Source of the DNA: Rhodococcus opacus B4
GTDB lineage: Bacteria > Actinomycetota > Actinomycetes > Mycobacteriales > Mycobacteriaceae
DNA: 64,000 bases
Reading direction: 5' to 3'
Assembly (NCBI RefSeq): GCF_000010805.1
Contig: NC_012522.1
Coordinates: 3,410,001-3,474,000 of the forward strand
The position numbers were made by a program, and so were the translations under genes. This document shows, in pieces, positions 43,486-51,215 of the stretch (position 1 is the stretch's first letter; each line of letters opens with the position of its first letter). The notes under the pieces were generated by a model. That model made no database searches. It was not told the DNA's origin and was given only the letters and a program-made list of their open reading frames with translations.

Positions 43486-45639
43486 CTAACCTCTCGCCAT
43501 GTCTACGAACTTGGACAGGTGAAGCTGGTGCGCCACAGTGATTGTCGCGGTAGGACCGTTACGGTGCTTACCGAGAATGAGGTCCGCCTCACCGCCGCGA
43601 GGGTCGTCGCGTTCGGTCGCGTCGGGGCGGTAAAGCAGGATCACCATGTCGGCATCCTGCTCGAGACTGCCGGATTCGCGCAGGTCAGCGACCTGCGGGC
43701 GCTTATCCTGCCGCTGTTCTGGACCACGGTTCAGCTGGCAGATCGCGACCACGGGAACTTCGAGTTCCTTCGCCAGAAGCTTGAGACTACGGGAGAACTC
43801 GGAGACTTCCTGCTGACGTGACTCGACCTTCTTACCGGAGCTCATCAGCTGCAGGTAGTCGATCACGATCAGCTTGATGTCATGTTTCTGCTTGAGCCGC
43901 CTGGCTTTTGCGCGAATCTCCATCATCGTGAGGTTGGGCGAGTCGTCGATGAACAGCGGCGCCTCACTGATCTCGCTCATACGGCGAGCGAGCTTCGTCC
44001 AGTCGTCGTCGGTCATCTTGCCGGAGCGCATGTCACCGAGTTTGATCTTCGCCTCCGCCGACAGCAGACGCATGACGATCTCGGTCTTGCTCATTTCCAG
44101 CGAGAACATGACGCTGGCCATGCCGTGCTTAACGGAGCACGAGCGCAGGAAATCCATTCCGAGCGTGGAGTTGTGGGTGGGCACCATCGACCGGCCCGCG
44201 AGGTACAAGTGGTCGGCGTTGTCGACCTCGACGCACCGCACGGGGACACTCGCGATCGGTCGGACGGCGACGATGCGGCGCGCGCCATCGACCTCGCCGC
44301 GAAGCTCCTTGTGCCGGATCGCTTTCCGATGAAGTTGAAACACCTCATCGTCGGCACTGAAGGTGACACCGCCGCCGACACGACGGCAGTCGTACCCCAG
44401 GCCGACCACGAGTTCGGCGACATCGTCGGGTAGCGGGAGGTTGCCGGTCTCGAACAGCACCGAGCCGTCGTCGGCGACCGATCCCGCTACATCGAGCAGC
44501 CCGGCGAGCAACTCGCGGCGCTCGGCTACCGAACCGCGCAACAGTTCCGCCGGAATGCGCGTGGCATCGGCCTGAACGGGGAGCGAGGCTCCCAGGGCGT
44601 AGGGATCGACGCGCACAGCGGACGTCGGCAGCTGCAGTGCGCGCGTGTGCGCAACCTGGTGGCCGCGGTCGACCGAACCGGCGATCTGAACCGTGGTGCG
44701 GACGGCGGCCCGGCCGTCGACGTCCGTCAGCCACTGATGCTGCTCGTCGGCGACGAGGACGGTGCCGTCGGAGAATTCCACCTCGTAGCAGGGCCGGCCG
44801 ACCATGACGTCGGTGGCGGCGACGACGCGGGTGGGCCTGCCGTCGGCGTCGATGAGGTGGTCGCCGACCTGGACGTCGCCCATGGTGGTCCAGCCGGTGG
44901 GCGTAGCCAGGGGGGTGTCGAGGGCGAGCGCCTTACCCACACCGGGACGCGCCGCGACGATGATCATCTGGCCGGGGTGGAGGCCGTTGGTGATTTCGTC
45001 GAGTTCGACGAAGCCGGTGGGGACGCCGAGGGAGATGCCACCGCGGCTGGCGATGGAGTCGATCTCGTCCATCGTGGGCTGCAGGAGTTCCTCGAGGGGG
45101 ACGAAGTCTTCGGTGGTGCGGCGTTCGGTGACCTCGAAGATCTCGGCCTGCGCGCGGTCGACGACCTCGGCGACGTCCTGGCCCTCGCCGCCGGTGTAGC
45201 CGTACTGGACGATGCGGGTGCCGGCGTCGACGAGGCGACGCAGGATGGCCTTTTCCGCCACGATCTCGGCGTAGTAGCCGGCGTTGGCGGCGGTGGGCAC
45301 CGTCTGGGTGAGCGTCACCAGATAGGGCGCACCACCGATGCGGCGGAGTTCGCCGCGGCGATCCAGTTCCGCGGACACCGTCACCGGGTCGGCGGGCTCA
45401 CCGCGGCTGTAGAGGTCCAGGATCACGTCGTACACCGACTGATGCGCGGGACGGTAGAAGTCGCCGGGACGGAGGACCTCGAGCACGTCTGCGATGGCGT
45501 CCTTGCTGAGAAGCATGCCGCCGAGCACCGACTGCTCCGCCGCCATGTCCTGAGGGGGCTGCCGACCGAACTCTTCACCGGGCTCCGCGTCGGGCGGGCC
45601 CGGGTATTCGGAATGGCCCCGATCGTCTACTACAGCCAC
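43486..45639 (-). CDS. dnaB: Replicative DNA helicase DnaB, with intein
   Basis: 717 residues including a 254-residue intein. GTG start (VAVVDDRGHSEYPG) with GGAAGG upstream. N-terminal collar domain (AAEQSVLGGMLLSKDAIADV), linker, then RecA-like ATPase: Walker A is split (ARPGVGK before and STLGMDF after the intein); Walker B region LIVIDYLQLMS; QVADLRESGSLEQDADMVIL is the conserved H3/H4 area. 5'-3' hexameric helicase at the replication fork, requiring loader and primase. Excision of the intein is needed to rebuild the P-loop GVGKST. Separate from the rplI operon by a region with DnaA-box-like sites. Confidence 0.95.
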   Translation of the reverse strand: MAVVDDRGHSEYPGPPDAEPGEEFGRQPPQDMAAEQSVLGGMLLSKDAIADVLEVLRPGDFYRPAHQSVYDVILDLYSRGEPADPVTVSAELDRRGELRRIGGAPYLVTLTQTVPTAANAGYYAEIVAEKAILRRLVDAGTRIVQYGYTGGEGQDVAEVVDRAQAEIFEVTERRTTEDFVPLEELLQPTMDEIDSIASRGGISLGVPTGFVELDEITNGLHPGQMIIVAARPGVGKALALDTPLATPTGWTTMGDVQVGDHLIDADGRPTRVVAATDVMVGRPCYEVEFSDGTVLVADEQHQWLTDVDGRAAVRTTVQIAGSVDRGHQVAHTRALQLPTSAVRVDPYALGASLPVQADATRIPAELLRGSVAERRELLAGLLDVAGSVADDGSVLFETGNLPLPDDVAELVVGLGYDCRRVGGGVTFSADDEVFQLHRKAIRHKELRGEVDGARRIVAVRPIASVPVRCVEVDNADHLYLAGRSMVPTHNSTLGMDFLRSCSVKHGMASVMFSLEMSKTEIVMRLLSAEAKIKLGDMRSGKMTDDDWTKLARRMSEISEAPLFIDDSPNLTMMEIRAKARRLKQKHDIKLIVIDYLQLMSSGKKVESRQQEVSEFSRSLKLLAKELEVPVVAICQLNRGPEQRQDKRPQVADLRESGSLEQDADMVILLYRPDATERDDPRGGEADLILGKHRNGPTATITVAHQLHLSKFVDMARG
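44170..44931 (-). other. Class-3-type intein in the DnaB P-loop
   Basis: 254 residues from ALALDTPLATPTGWTTMGD to MVPTHN, inserted between K and S of GVGK-ST. Residue 1 is Ala, not Cys or Ser; Trp67 stands in block B (EQHQWLT), a Cys in block F (VPVRCVEV) and a Thr in block G (VPTHN). This W-C-T set with no N-terminal nucleophile defines class 3 inteins. Position 67 for Trp equals that of the phage Bethlehem DnaB intein (from memory). The endonuclease part is reduced: only one LAGLIDADG-like motif (LLAGLLDVAGSV). Residues 237-490 of the precursor. Confidence 0.85.
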
Positions 45640-45821
45640 TCGACCGACCTTCCCCATCACTGTTGCGCCGCCCCGGGAAAAGCTTCCCGATGTTGGTGCT
45701 ACGAACTCTTTGTACTCGCCCCCACCGACAACCTTCCCAGCCACGTCGTGGCAGCCGGCGTCGTGATCGCGAGACACGCCGGGACGACGTTAGGGATTAG
45801 CTACCCGGTGTTCAAACCAGC

Positions 45822-45963
45822 CTGTGTACACAGCTGGGGACAAATTGTGTAAACCGCTGGGTACGTGTGTTAACCCCATGGGGATAACCTGAGGATAAGT
45901 GCATATCACAATCCCAAACACCCAGTTCAGAGGCGTTTTTTGGTTTCTCACCACTGTGGATGA
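45822..45963. promoter_or_regulatory. DnaA-box-like cluster and palindrome upstream of dnaB
   Basis: Four 9-mers in the same orientation fit TTNTCCNCA or differ by one base (on the minus strand): TTGTCCCCA (45835-45843), TTATCCCCA (45879-45887), TTATCCTCA (45890-45898) and TCATCCACA (45955-45963). CTGTGTACACAG (45822-45833) is a perfect 12-bp palindrome. Local AT content is raised. Confidence 0.55.
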
Positions 45964-46160
45964 AAACCCGTTCGGCGTGTCTTTCGCGTTGACGACTCGG
46001 GCGTGTTGAGTTGGTCGCCCCTGCGTGGCAATATGATTCACCTCACAGATCGTCGGCGGGGCGGCTAACTTCCAGACACAGCTGGAAGCGGTCCCACTGC
46101 GTGCCTTCAACACCCGAGAACCAGGCCTGAAAAGGCGGCTGTGAGCCGCGATCGACAAGC

Positions 46161-46198
46161 ACAGGCCCCCCGCACGCCGAGGCGTCCGGGGGGCCTGT
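46161..46198 (-). terminator. Terminator of the rpsF-rplI operon
   Basis: Perfect 12-bp stem ACAGGCCCCCCG / CGGGGGGCCTGT with a 14-nt loop, 15 bp after the rplI stop. Confidence 0.85.
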
Positions 46199-46212
46199 GT
46201 GTGAACTGTCGA

Positions 46213-46668
46213 CTAGGCGCCGACGACGTTCAGGTGGAACTTCGCAACCACGTCGGGGTGCAGGTTCACGACGATGGCGTGCTTGCCGGTCGCCTTGATG
46301 TGAGCCTTCGGCAGCTCCAGGCTGCGCTTGTCGACGACGGGTCCACCGGCAGCCTTGATGGCAGCGGCGACGTCGGCGGCGGTAACCGAACCGAAGAGCT
46401 TGCCCGAGTCGCCGGCGGTCTTGACCGTCAGCGAGATGCTCTCGAGGCCCTCGATGGCGTCCTTGAGCTCCTTGGCGTGGTCGAGACCGCGCACGGCGCG
46501 GGCTTCCTGCGCACGACGGATGCCCTCGACCTGCTTCTCGGCGCCACGGGTGGCGACGATGGCCAGGCCGCGGGGCAGCAGGTAGTTGCGGCCGTAGCCG
46601 TCCTTGACCTCGACGGTGTCGCCAGGCGCACCGAGGTTGTCCACGTCAGCGGTGAGGATGAGCTTCAT
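46213..46668 (-). CDS. rplI: 50S ribosomal protein L9
   Basis: 151 residues. [20 protein letters not shown] and [20 protein letters not shown] are the L9 N-terminal signature; the long connecting helix and C-terminal domain ([33 protein letters not shown]) are complete. Last gene of the operon, 17 bp after rpsR, followed by a strong terminator. Confidence 0.97.
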   Translation of the reverse strand: MKLILTADVDNLGAPGDTVEVKDGYGRNYLLPRGLAIVATRGAEKQVEGIRRAQEARAVRGLDHAKELKDAIEGLESISLTVKTAGDSGKLFGSVTAADVAAAIKAAGGPVVDKRSLELPKAHIKATGKHAIVVNLHPDVVAKFHLNVVGA

Positions 46669-46685
46669 GTCTTTCCTCCCTTTCC

Positions 46686-46928
46686 TTAGCGAGCCACGGT
46701 GGCGTAAGGCAGCAACGCCACCTCACGTGAGTTCTTGACGGCAATGGCAACGTCGCGCTGGTGCTGGACGCAGTTGCCGGTGACACGGCGCGCGCGGATC
46801 TTGCCGCGGTCGCTGACGTACTTACGCAGCAGCGTCGTGTCCTTGTAGTTGATCTGCGTGTTCTTCTCTTTGCAGAAGATGCAGATCTTCTTCTTCATTA
46901 CCTTGTCGCGCAAGGGCGGCTTCGGCAT
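46686..46928 (-). CDS. rpsR: 30S ribosomal protein S18 (zinc-binding form)
   Basis: 80 residues. [40 protein letters not shown]. Cys residues at CIFC and GNC, with a nearby His, make this the C+ (zinc-ribbon) form; in actinobacteria a Zn-independent C- paralogue is often encoded elsewhere under Zur. Binds S6 on the platform of the small subunit. Lies 38 bp after ssb. Confidence 0.97.
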   Translation of the reverse strand: MPKPPLRDKVMKKKICIFCKEKNTQINYKDTTLLRKYVSDRGKIRARRVTGNCVQHQRDVAIAVKNSREVALLPYATVAR

Positions 46929-46966
46929 TTGTTTGCTCTTTTCTGGATGTTCCGATCAGGTACGGA

Positions 46967-47488
46967 TCAGAACGGGGGTTCGTCGCTCCCACCACCAGAG
47001 CCTCCGAAGGAGCCGGACGCCTGCGGCGCGCTGCCCCACGGATCATCTCCGCCGGTATTGGATTGCGGACGTCCGCCGCCCGATCCGCCGGAGGAACCGA
47101 AGCCTCCACCGCCGCCGCCACCACGGTTGGCCTTGTTGACCTTGGCCGTGGCGTACCTCAGCGAGGGGCCGATCTCGTCGACCTCGAGCTCGACGACAGT
47201 GCGCTTTTCACCTTCACGAGTTTCGTAGGAGCGCTGCTTGAGCCGGCCGCTCACGATCACTCGCGAGCCACGGGTCAAACTCTCCGCGACGTTCTCGGCT
47301 GCCTCGCGCCAGATGTTGCAACGCAGAAACAGTGCTTCGCCGTCTTTCCATTCATTGGTCTGGCGGTCGAAGGTGCGGGGCGTGGACGCGACAGTGAAGT
47401 TCGCGACCGCGGCACCCGCGGGGGTGAATCGAAGCTCCGGATCAGCCGTCAAGTTTCCGATGACGGTGATGACGGTGTCGCCTGCCAT
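46967..47488 (-). CDS. ssb: Single-stranded DNA-binding protein
   Basis: 173 residues. OB fold at about 1-110 ([60 protein letters not shown]), a Gly-rich linker, and the acidic tip DEPPF that recruits partner proteins. Good SD (AGGAGG). Between rpsF and rpsR, the usual order. Confidence 0.96.
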   Translation of the reverse strand: MAGDTVITVIGNLTADPELRFTPAGAAVANFTVASTPRTFDRQTNEWKDGEALFLRCNIWREAAENVAESLTRGSRVIVSGRLKQRSYETREGEKRTVVELEVDEIGPSLRYATAKVNKANRGGGGGGGFGSSGGSGGGRPQSNTGGDDPWGSAPQASGSFGGSGGGSDEPPF

Positions 47489-47553
47489 ATGGTTCCTCCT
47501 GCAGAATGTGGAGTTCGGTTGGGCACGAGCCTAGGGCTGGTGACCGACAGAAA

Positions 47554-47841
47554 TCACTTGTTGTGGCGCAGAACCTTCGTACGCAGCACCGATTCGTTCA
47601 GACCGAGCTGACGATCGAGCTCCGCGACGGTGGCGGGCGTAGCGCTGATGTCGATCACCGCGTAGATGCCTTCGCTGTGCTTCAGGATCTCGTAGGCGAG
47701 ACGACGCTTACCCCAGACATCGACCTTGTCGATCTTGCCGCCGTCCTGGCGAACAACATTGAGGAACGTATCCAGCGAAGGAGCAACAGTGCGCTCGTCC
47801 AGGCTGGGGTCAAGGATGACCATCAATTCGTAATGACGCAT
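47554..47841 (-). CDS. rpsF: 30S ribosomal protein S6
   Basis: 95 residues: [57 protein letters not shown]. First gene of the operon; AGGAGGTGATGAGG upstream. Partner of S18. The leader contains a hairpin described separately. Confidence 0.97.
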   Translation of the reverse strand: MRHYELMVILDPSLDERTVAPSLDTFLNVVRQDGGKIDKVDVWGKRRLAYEILKHSEGIYAVIDISATPATVAELDRQLGLNESVLRTKVLRHNK

Positions 47842-47877
47842 AAGACCTCATCACCTCCTATGGACTAGTGAAAACGG

Positions 47878-47894
47878 CCACGGACTGTCCGTGG
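47878..47894 (-). promoter_or_regulatory. Hairpin in the rpsF leader
   Basis: CCACGGA-CAG-TCCGTGG on the minus strand, followed by CCGTTTTC. It may be an attenuator-like hairpin or part of an S6:S18-binding leader motif, which autoregulates rpsF operons in many bacteria. Evidence is limited to the hairpin and the adjoining CCG. Confidence 0.35.
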
Positions 47895-48002
47895 CAGGAG
47901 GGTCGTTGCGTCAGCAACCTTTGCAGGGTACACGACGAGCCCCTGACCAGCGAAATCAGGCCGGCCGGTGTGATCGGGGGTGCGGGTGGGTACGCGTCCA
48001 CG

Positions 48003-48224
48003 ATGGCAGCCGACAAGAAGTTGAGCCAGGGCGACAAGGTGGAGTGGAAGACGCACGGCACCACGACGTCCGGCGAGGTCGAGGAAAAGATCACCGAGGA
48101 CACCGAGGCGGCGGGCCGCACCGTGCGGGCCTCCGAGGACGACCCGCAGTACCGCGTCGTCAGCGACAAGAGCGGAAGGGATGCCGTCCACAAACCCGAT
48201 GCTCTGCGCCGGAAGAACGACTGA
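48003..48224 (+). CDS. DUF2945 (HVA1/TUDOR-like) small protein
   Basis: 73 residues. KKLSQGDKVEWKTHGTTTSG, VEEKITEDTEAAGRTVRASE, DPQYRVVSDKSGRDAVHKPD and an AL(R)RK end match the DUF2945 small SH3/Tudor-like fold. Function unknown. Upstream start with GTG/ATG variants is possible; ATG at 48003 gives the canonical length. Confidence 0.85.
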   Translation: MAADKKLSQGDKVEWKTHGTTTSGEVEEKITEDTEAAGRTVRASEDDPQYRVVSDKSGRDAVHKPDALRRKND

Positions 48225-48286
48225 CCGCCGCACGCTGCAGCGTTTCCGCTTCGCACGCGGGCCCTCGCACACCCTAATGTGGATTC

Positions 48287-49648
48287 ATGCACATCGGAGC
48301 TCGGCAGCGGTCGCCGATCACGGCGGTCGTCGTCGGGTTGGCGGGCCTCGCCATGCTCGTCGGCTACCTGCAGAAGGCGCGGTGCGCCGGGGCGCCGTTC
48401 GACGGCGTCGGGCGCAGCCTGATCTTCGACCGCATCAAGGACACGCAGGTCTGCTATTCCGACATCCAGTTCCTGTGGCTCGGCCGCGACGTCAACCTGC
48501 ACGTCTTCCCGTACGTCACCGGCGGGATCAACGCAGACGGCGTCCTCACCGGCGGCACCGTGGAGTACCCGGTGCTGAGTGGCGTGCTGATGTGGCTCGG
48601 CGGCATCGGTTCGCACACCGACGCCGACTTCCTGCTGCACTCGGCGCTGATCCTCGCGCCGTTCGGCCTGCTCACGGCGTGGATGCTGGGGCGGCTCGCC
48701 GGCTGGTGGGCGCTGCTGTGGTCGGCGACGCCGCCGCTGGTGCTGTACGCCTTCCACAACTGGGAACTGCCGGTGGTCGCGACGTCGGTGGCCGCGATCT
48801 TCGTCATGACACTCGAACGCATACCGCTGCGCACCCGCGCGGTGCTCGCGGCGGTGCTCCTCGCCGTCGGGTTCTGCCTGAAGCTGTATCCGGGTGCGTT
48901 CGTGCTGCCGCTGATCGCATACGTCCTCACGCGGAACGGCACCGCGGAACGACGCTACGACGTGCGCGGCGCCGTCCTGGTCGCGGTCGCCGCGATCACC
49001 ACCGTCGTGGCGGTGAACCTGCCGTTCGCCCTCATCTCCTACAGCGGATGGCGGGCCTCGTTCACCTTCCAGGAGAACCGTCAGGCCGACCTCACCACCA
49101 ACTCCATCTGGTATTGGGGCCTGCGTCCGCTGTTCGGTCCGGTCGCCGACGACGTCCCGCTGCCCGCGTACGACCAGACCGTGAGCCTGCTGTCGCCGCT
49201 GCTCGTGTGCGTCGCGTTCGCGATCGCCCTGCGGCTCGGCTGGCTGCGGTTCCACCGCGACGGCGTGTACCCGTGGATCGCCGTCAGCGCTGCCATGCTG
49301 TGCGGTTTCCTGCTGCTGCACAAGGTTCACTCGCCGCAGTACACGCTGTGGCTCATCCCGTTCTTCGTGCTGCTGCGCGTCCCGTGGGGGCTCGTCGCCG
49401 CGTACCTCGTGGCGGACCTGTCGATGGGGATCGGCGTCTTCAAATACTTCGGCGCCCTCGCCGCCCAGGCGGACGCGTCGACGTTCGAGGTGCTGGTGAA
49501 GTTCGGGGTGTGGGGTCGTGCGGGGCTGCTGGTGGTGCTGTTCTTCGTGTTCCTGCGCGCCGCCCTGCGGCAACCGCCCGTCCGCGGGCGTACCGGCCCC
49601 GAGTCCGGCAGGCAGCCGATGCTGAAATCTCCCGAGCCGGTGCGATGA
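48287..49648 (+). CDS. GT-C type glycosyltransferase family 87 (DUF2029) membrane protein
   Basis: 453 residues with around ten transmembrane helices. Pieces such as NADGVLTGGTVEYPVLSGVL, FCLKLYPGAFVLPLIAYVL and HKVHSPQYTLWLIPFFVLLR are those of the mannosyl/arabinofuranosyl transferases that use polyprenyl-phosphate sugars on the periplasmic face. Family members make mannosylated lipids in Mycobacteriales. A catalytic Asp probably lies in the first loop after TM1. Overlaps the GNAT start (ATGA). Paralogous to 55779-57389. Confidence 0.82.
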   Translation: MHIGARQRSPITAVVVGLAGLAMLVGYLQKARCAGAPFDGVGRSLIFDRIKDTQVCYSDIQFLWLGRDVNLHVFPYVTGGINADGVLTGGTVEYPVLSGVLMWLGGIGSHTDADFLLHSALILAPFGLLTAWMLGRLAGWWALLWSATPPLVLYAFHNWELPVVATSVAAIFVMTLERIPLRTRAVLAAVLLAVGFCLKLYPGAFVLPLIAYVLTRNGTAERRYDVRGAVLVAVAAITTVVAVNLPFALISYSGWRASFTFQENRQADLTTNSIWYWGLRPLFGPVADDVPLPAYDQTVSLLSPLLVCVAFAIALRLGWLRFHRDGVYPWIAVSAAMLCGFLLLHKVHSPQYTLWLIPFFVLLRVPWGLVAAYLVADLSMGIGVFKYFGALAAQADASTFEVLVKFGVWGRAGLLVVLFFVFLRAALRQPPVRGRTGPESGRQPMLKSPEPVR

Positions 49649-50229
49649 GCGAATCCTGGTTCGCGCATCTCACTCTCGCCGGACGGCACGTACGCCTCGA
49701 GCCGCTGGGCGAGAAGCACGTCGACGGCCTGCTCGACGCCGTCGACGACCCCCGCATCTTCCACTGGACGTCCGTCGCCATCGCCGACCGCGACGACGCC
49801 GCGGCGTTCGTCCGCAGCGCCGACGAGGATCCGACCCGGTTGGCGTACGCGCAGATCGACGTCGCCGCCGAGCGGATCGTCGGTTCGACGTCGCTGTATC
49901 TGATCGACCCGAAGAATCGCAGTCTCGCGATCGGGCACACCTGGTTGTCGCGTTCCGCGCAGGGCACGCTCATCAATCCGGAGTCGAAACTGCTGTTGCT
50001 GCGGCGGGCGTTCGAGGACCTCGGCGCCGTCCGCGTCGAATGGCACACCGACGAACGCAACGCCCATTCCCGCGGCGCCATCGCCAAGCTGGGGGCCGAG
50101 TTCGAGGGCATCCTGCGCAAGCACCGGCGTCGCCGCGACGGATCGTGGCGCAACACCGCACTGTTCTCGATGATCGACGAGGAGTGGCCACGGGTCTGCC
50201 CCCGACTCGAGGCGCGAGTCGAGGGCTGA
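49645..50229 (+). CDS. GNAT family N-acetyltransferase (RimJ/RimL type)
   Basis: 194 residues. LTLAGRHVRLEPLGEKHVDG, IVGSTSLYLIDPKNRSLAIG, HTWLSRSAQGTLINPESKLL, VEWHTDERNAHSRGAIAKLG and the ending FSMIDEEWP are typical for the ribosomal-protein-like GNATs. Acetyl-CoA-dependent acylation of an unknown amine. Translationally coupled to the glycosyltransferase upstream. Confidence 0.88.
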   Translation: MSESWFAHLTLAGRHVRLEPLGEKHVDGLLDAVDDPRIFHWTSVAIADRDDAAAFVRSADEDPTRLAYAQIDVAAERIVGSTSLYLIDPKNRSLAIGHTWLSRSAQGTLINPESKLLLLRRAFEDLGAVRVEWHTDERNAHSRGAIAKLGAEFEGILRKHRRRRDGSWRNTALFSMIDEEWPRVCPRLEARVEG

Positions 50230-50244
50230 CGCGGCCGGGTCACG

Positions 50245-51189
50245 TCACCGGACGGGGGCGGTGGCCGTCACCCGCTTCACGAACTCGACGACGGCCGAGC
50301 GCATTTCGCTGCTGCGCGGAACCGCCCCGGACATCCAGAACGCGCCGTGGAGGAGTCCGTCGAAGCGGATCGTGTCCGTGTCGACCCCCGCCTGCCGCAG
50401 CGACCCGGCGTACGCCTCCGCCTCGTCGCGGGCCACCTCGTTCTCGGTGGTGAGCACGAGCGCGGGCGGCAGTCCCTCGAGACTCGCGGCGCGACTCGGG
50501 ACGGCGTACGGATGGGTCGCGTCCTCTGGCGAGGACAGGTAGTTGCCCCAGAACCAGTCGAGGTCGCCCGCGCCGATCAGGTACCCCTCGGCGAACTCCT
50601 GCCGGGAGGGGAACTCCGCGTGCGGATCGATCACCGGATAGATCAGTACCTGTCCCCGCAACCCGGGCCCGCCCTCGTCCCGGGCCCGCAGCGCGGTGAC
50701 CGCGGCCAGGTTGCCGCCGGCGCTGTCACCCATGACGACGACGTTGCCGGGGTCACCGCCATAGTTCCCGACATTGCCTGCCACCCACTGCAGGGCGGCC
50801 GACGCGTCGTCGGCGGCGGCCGGAAACCGGTGTTCCGGTGCGCGGCGGTAGGTCGCGGCGACGACGATCGCGCCGGTGCCGTTCGCGACCGCGCGGGCCG
50901 GTTCGTCGACGACGTCGAGGTCGCCTGCGACGAATCCGCCGCCGTGGAAGTACAGGACCACCGGGTGCGGCGCGGGACCTTCGGGCACGTAGACCCGCAG
51001 CGGGATCTGCGTTCCGCCGCTGTCGTGGGACGCGTCCTCCACCCGGGCGACGGGTTCGGGCGGCGCCTGCAGCCCGGTGAACGTCGCCACCACCGCACGG
51101 GCCTCGTCGACGGTCATCTGCTCGAAAGCCTTCAGCCCCTGTGCCTGTAGTCCGGCGATCAGTTCGGCTGCGCGTGAATCGAGTGCCAT
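50245..51189 (-). CDS. Alpha/beta hydrolase, hormone-sensitive-lipase family (esterase)
   Basis: 314 residues; MALDSRAAELIAGLQAQGLK with GAGGAG upstream. Oxyanion-hole HGGGF (VVLYFHGGGFVAG), nucleophile elbow GDSAGG (VVMGDSAGGNLAAV), acid in the DEAEAYAG region and His in LLHGAF. Acts on short to medium esters. It follows the Baeyer-Villiger monooxygenase gene by 26 bp; such pairs convert a ketone to an ester and then to acid plus alcohol. Confidence 0.92.
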   Translation of the reverse strand: MALDSRAAELIAGLQAQGLKAFEQMTVDEARAVVATFTGLQAPPEPVARVEDASHDSGGTQIPLRVYVPEGPAPHPVVLYFHGGGFVAGDLDVVDEPARAVANGTGAIVVAATYRRAPEHRFPAAADDASAALQWVAGNVGNYGGDPGNVVVMGDSAGGNLAAVTALRARDEGGPGLRGQVLIYPVIDPHAEFPSRQEFAEGYLIGAGDLDWFWGNYLSSPEDATHPYAVPSRAASLEGLPPALVLTTENEVARDEAEAYAGSLRQAGVDTDTIRFDGLLHGAFWMSGAVPRSSEMRSAVVEFVKRVTATAPVR

Positions 51190-51215
51190 GTCGGTCTCCT
51201 CTGTCGGGTTCGGGG

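Noticed and set aside
45822..46140. Chromosomal origin oriC
   Set aside because: Boxes are few and imperfect, and dnaA/dnaN are not adjacent; only a DnaA-binding cluster is proposed.
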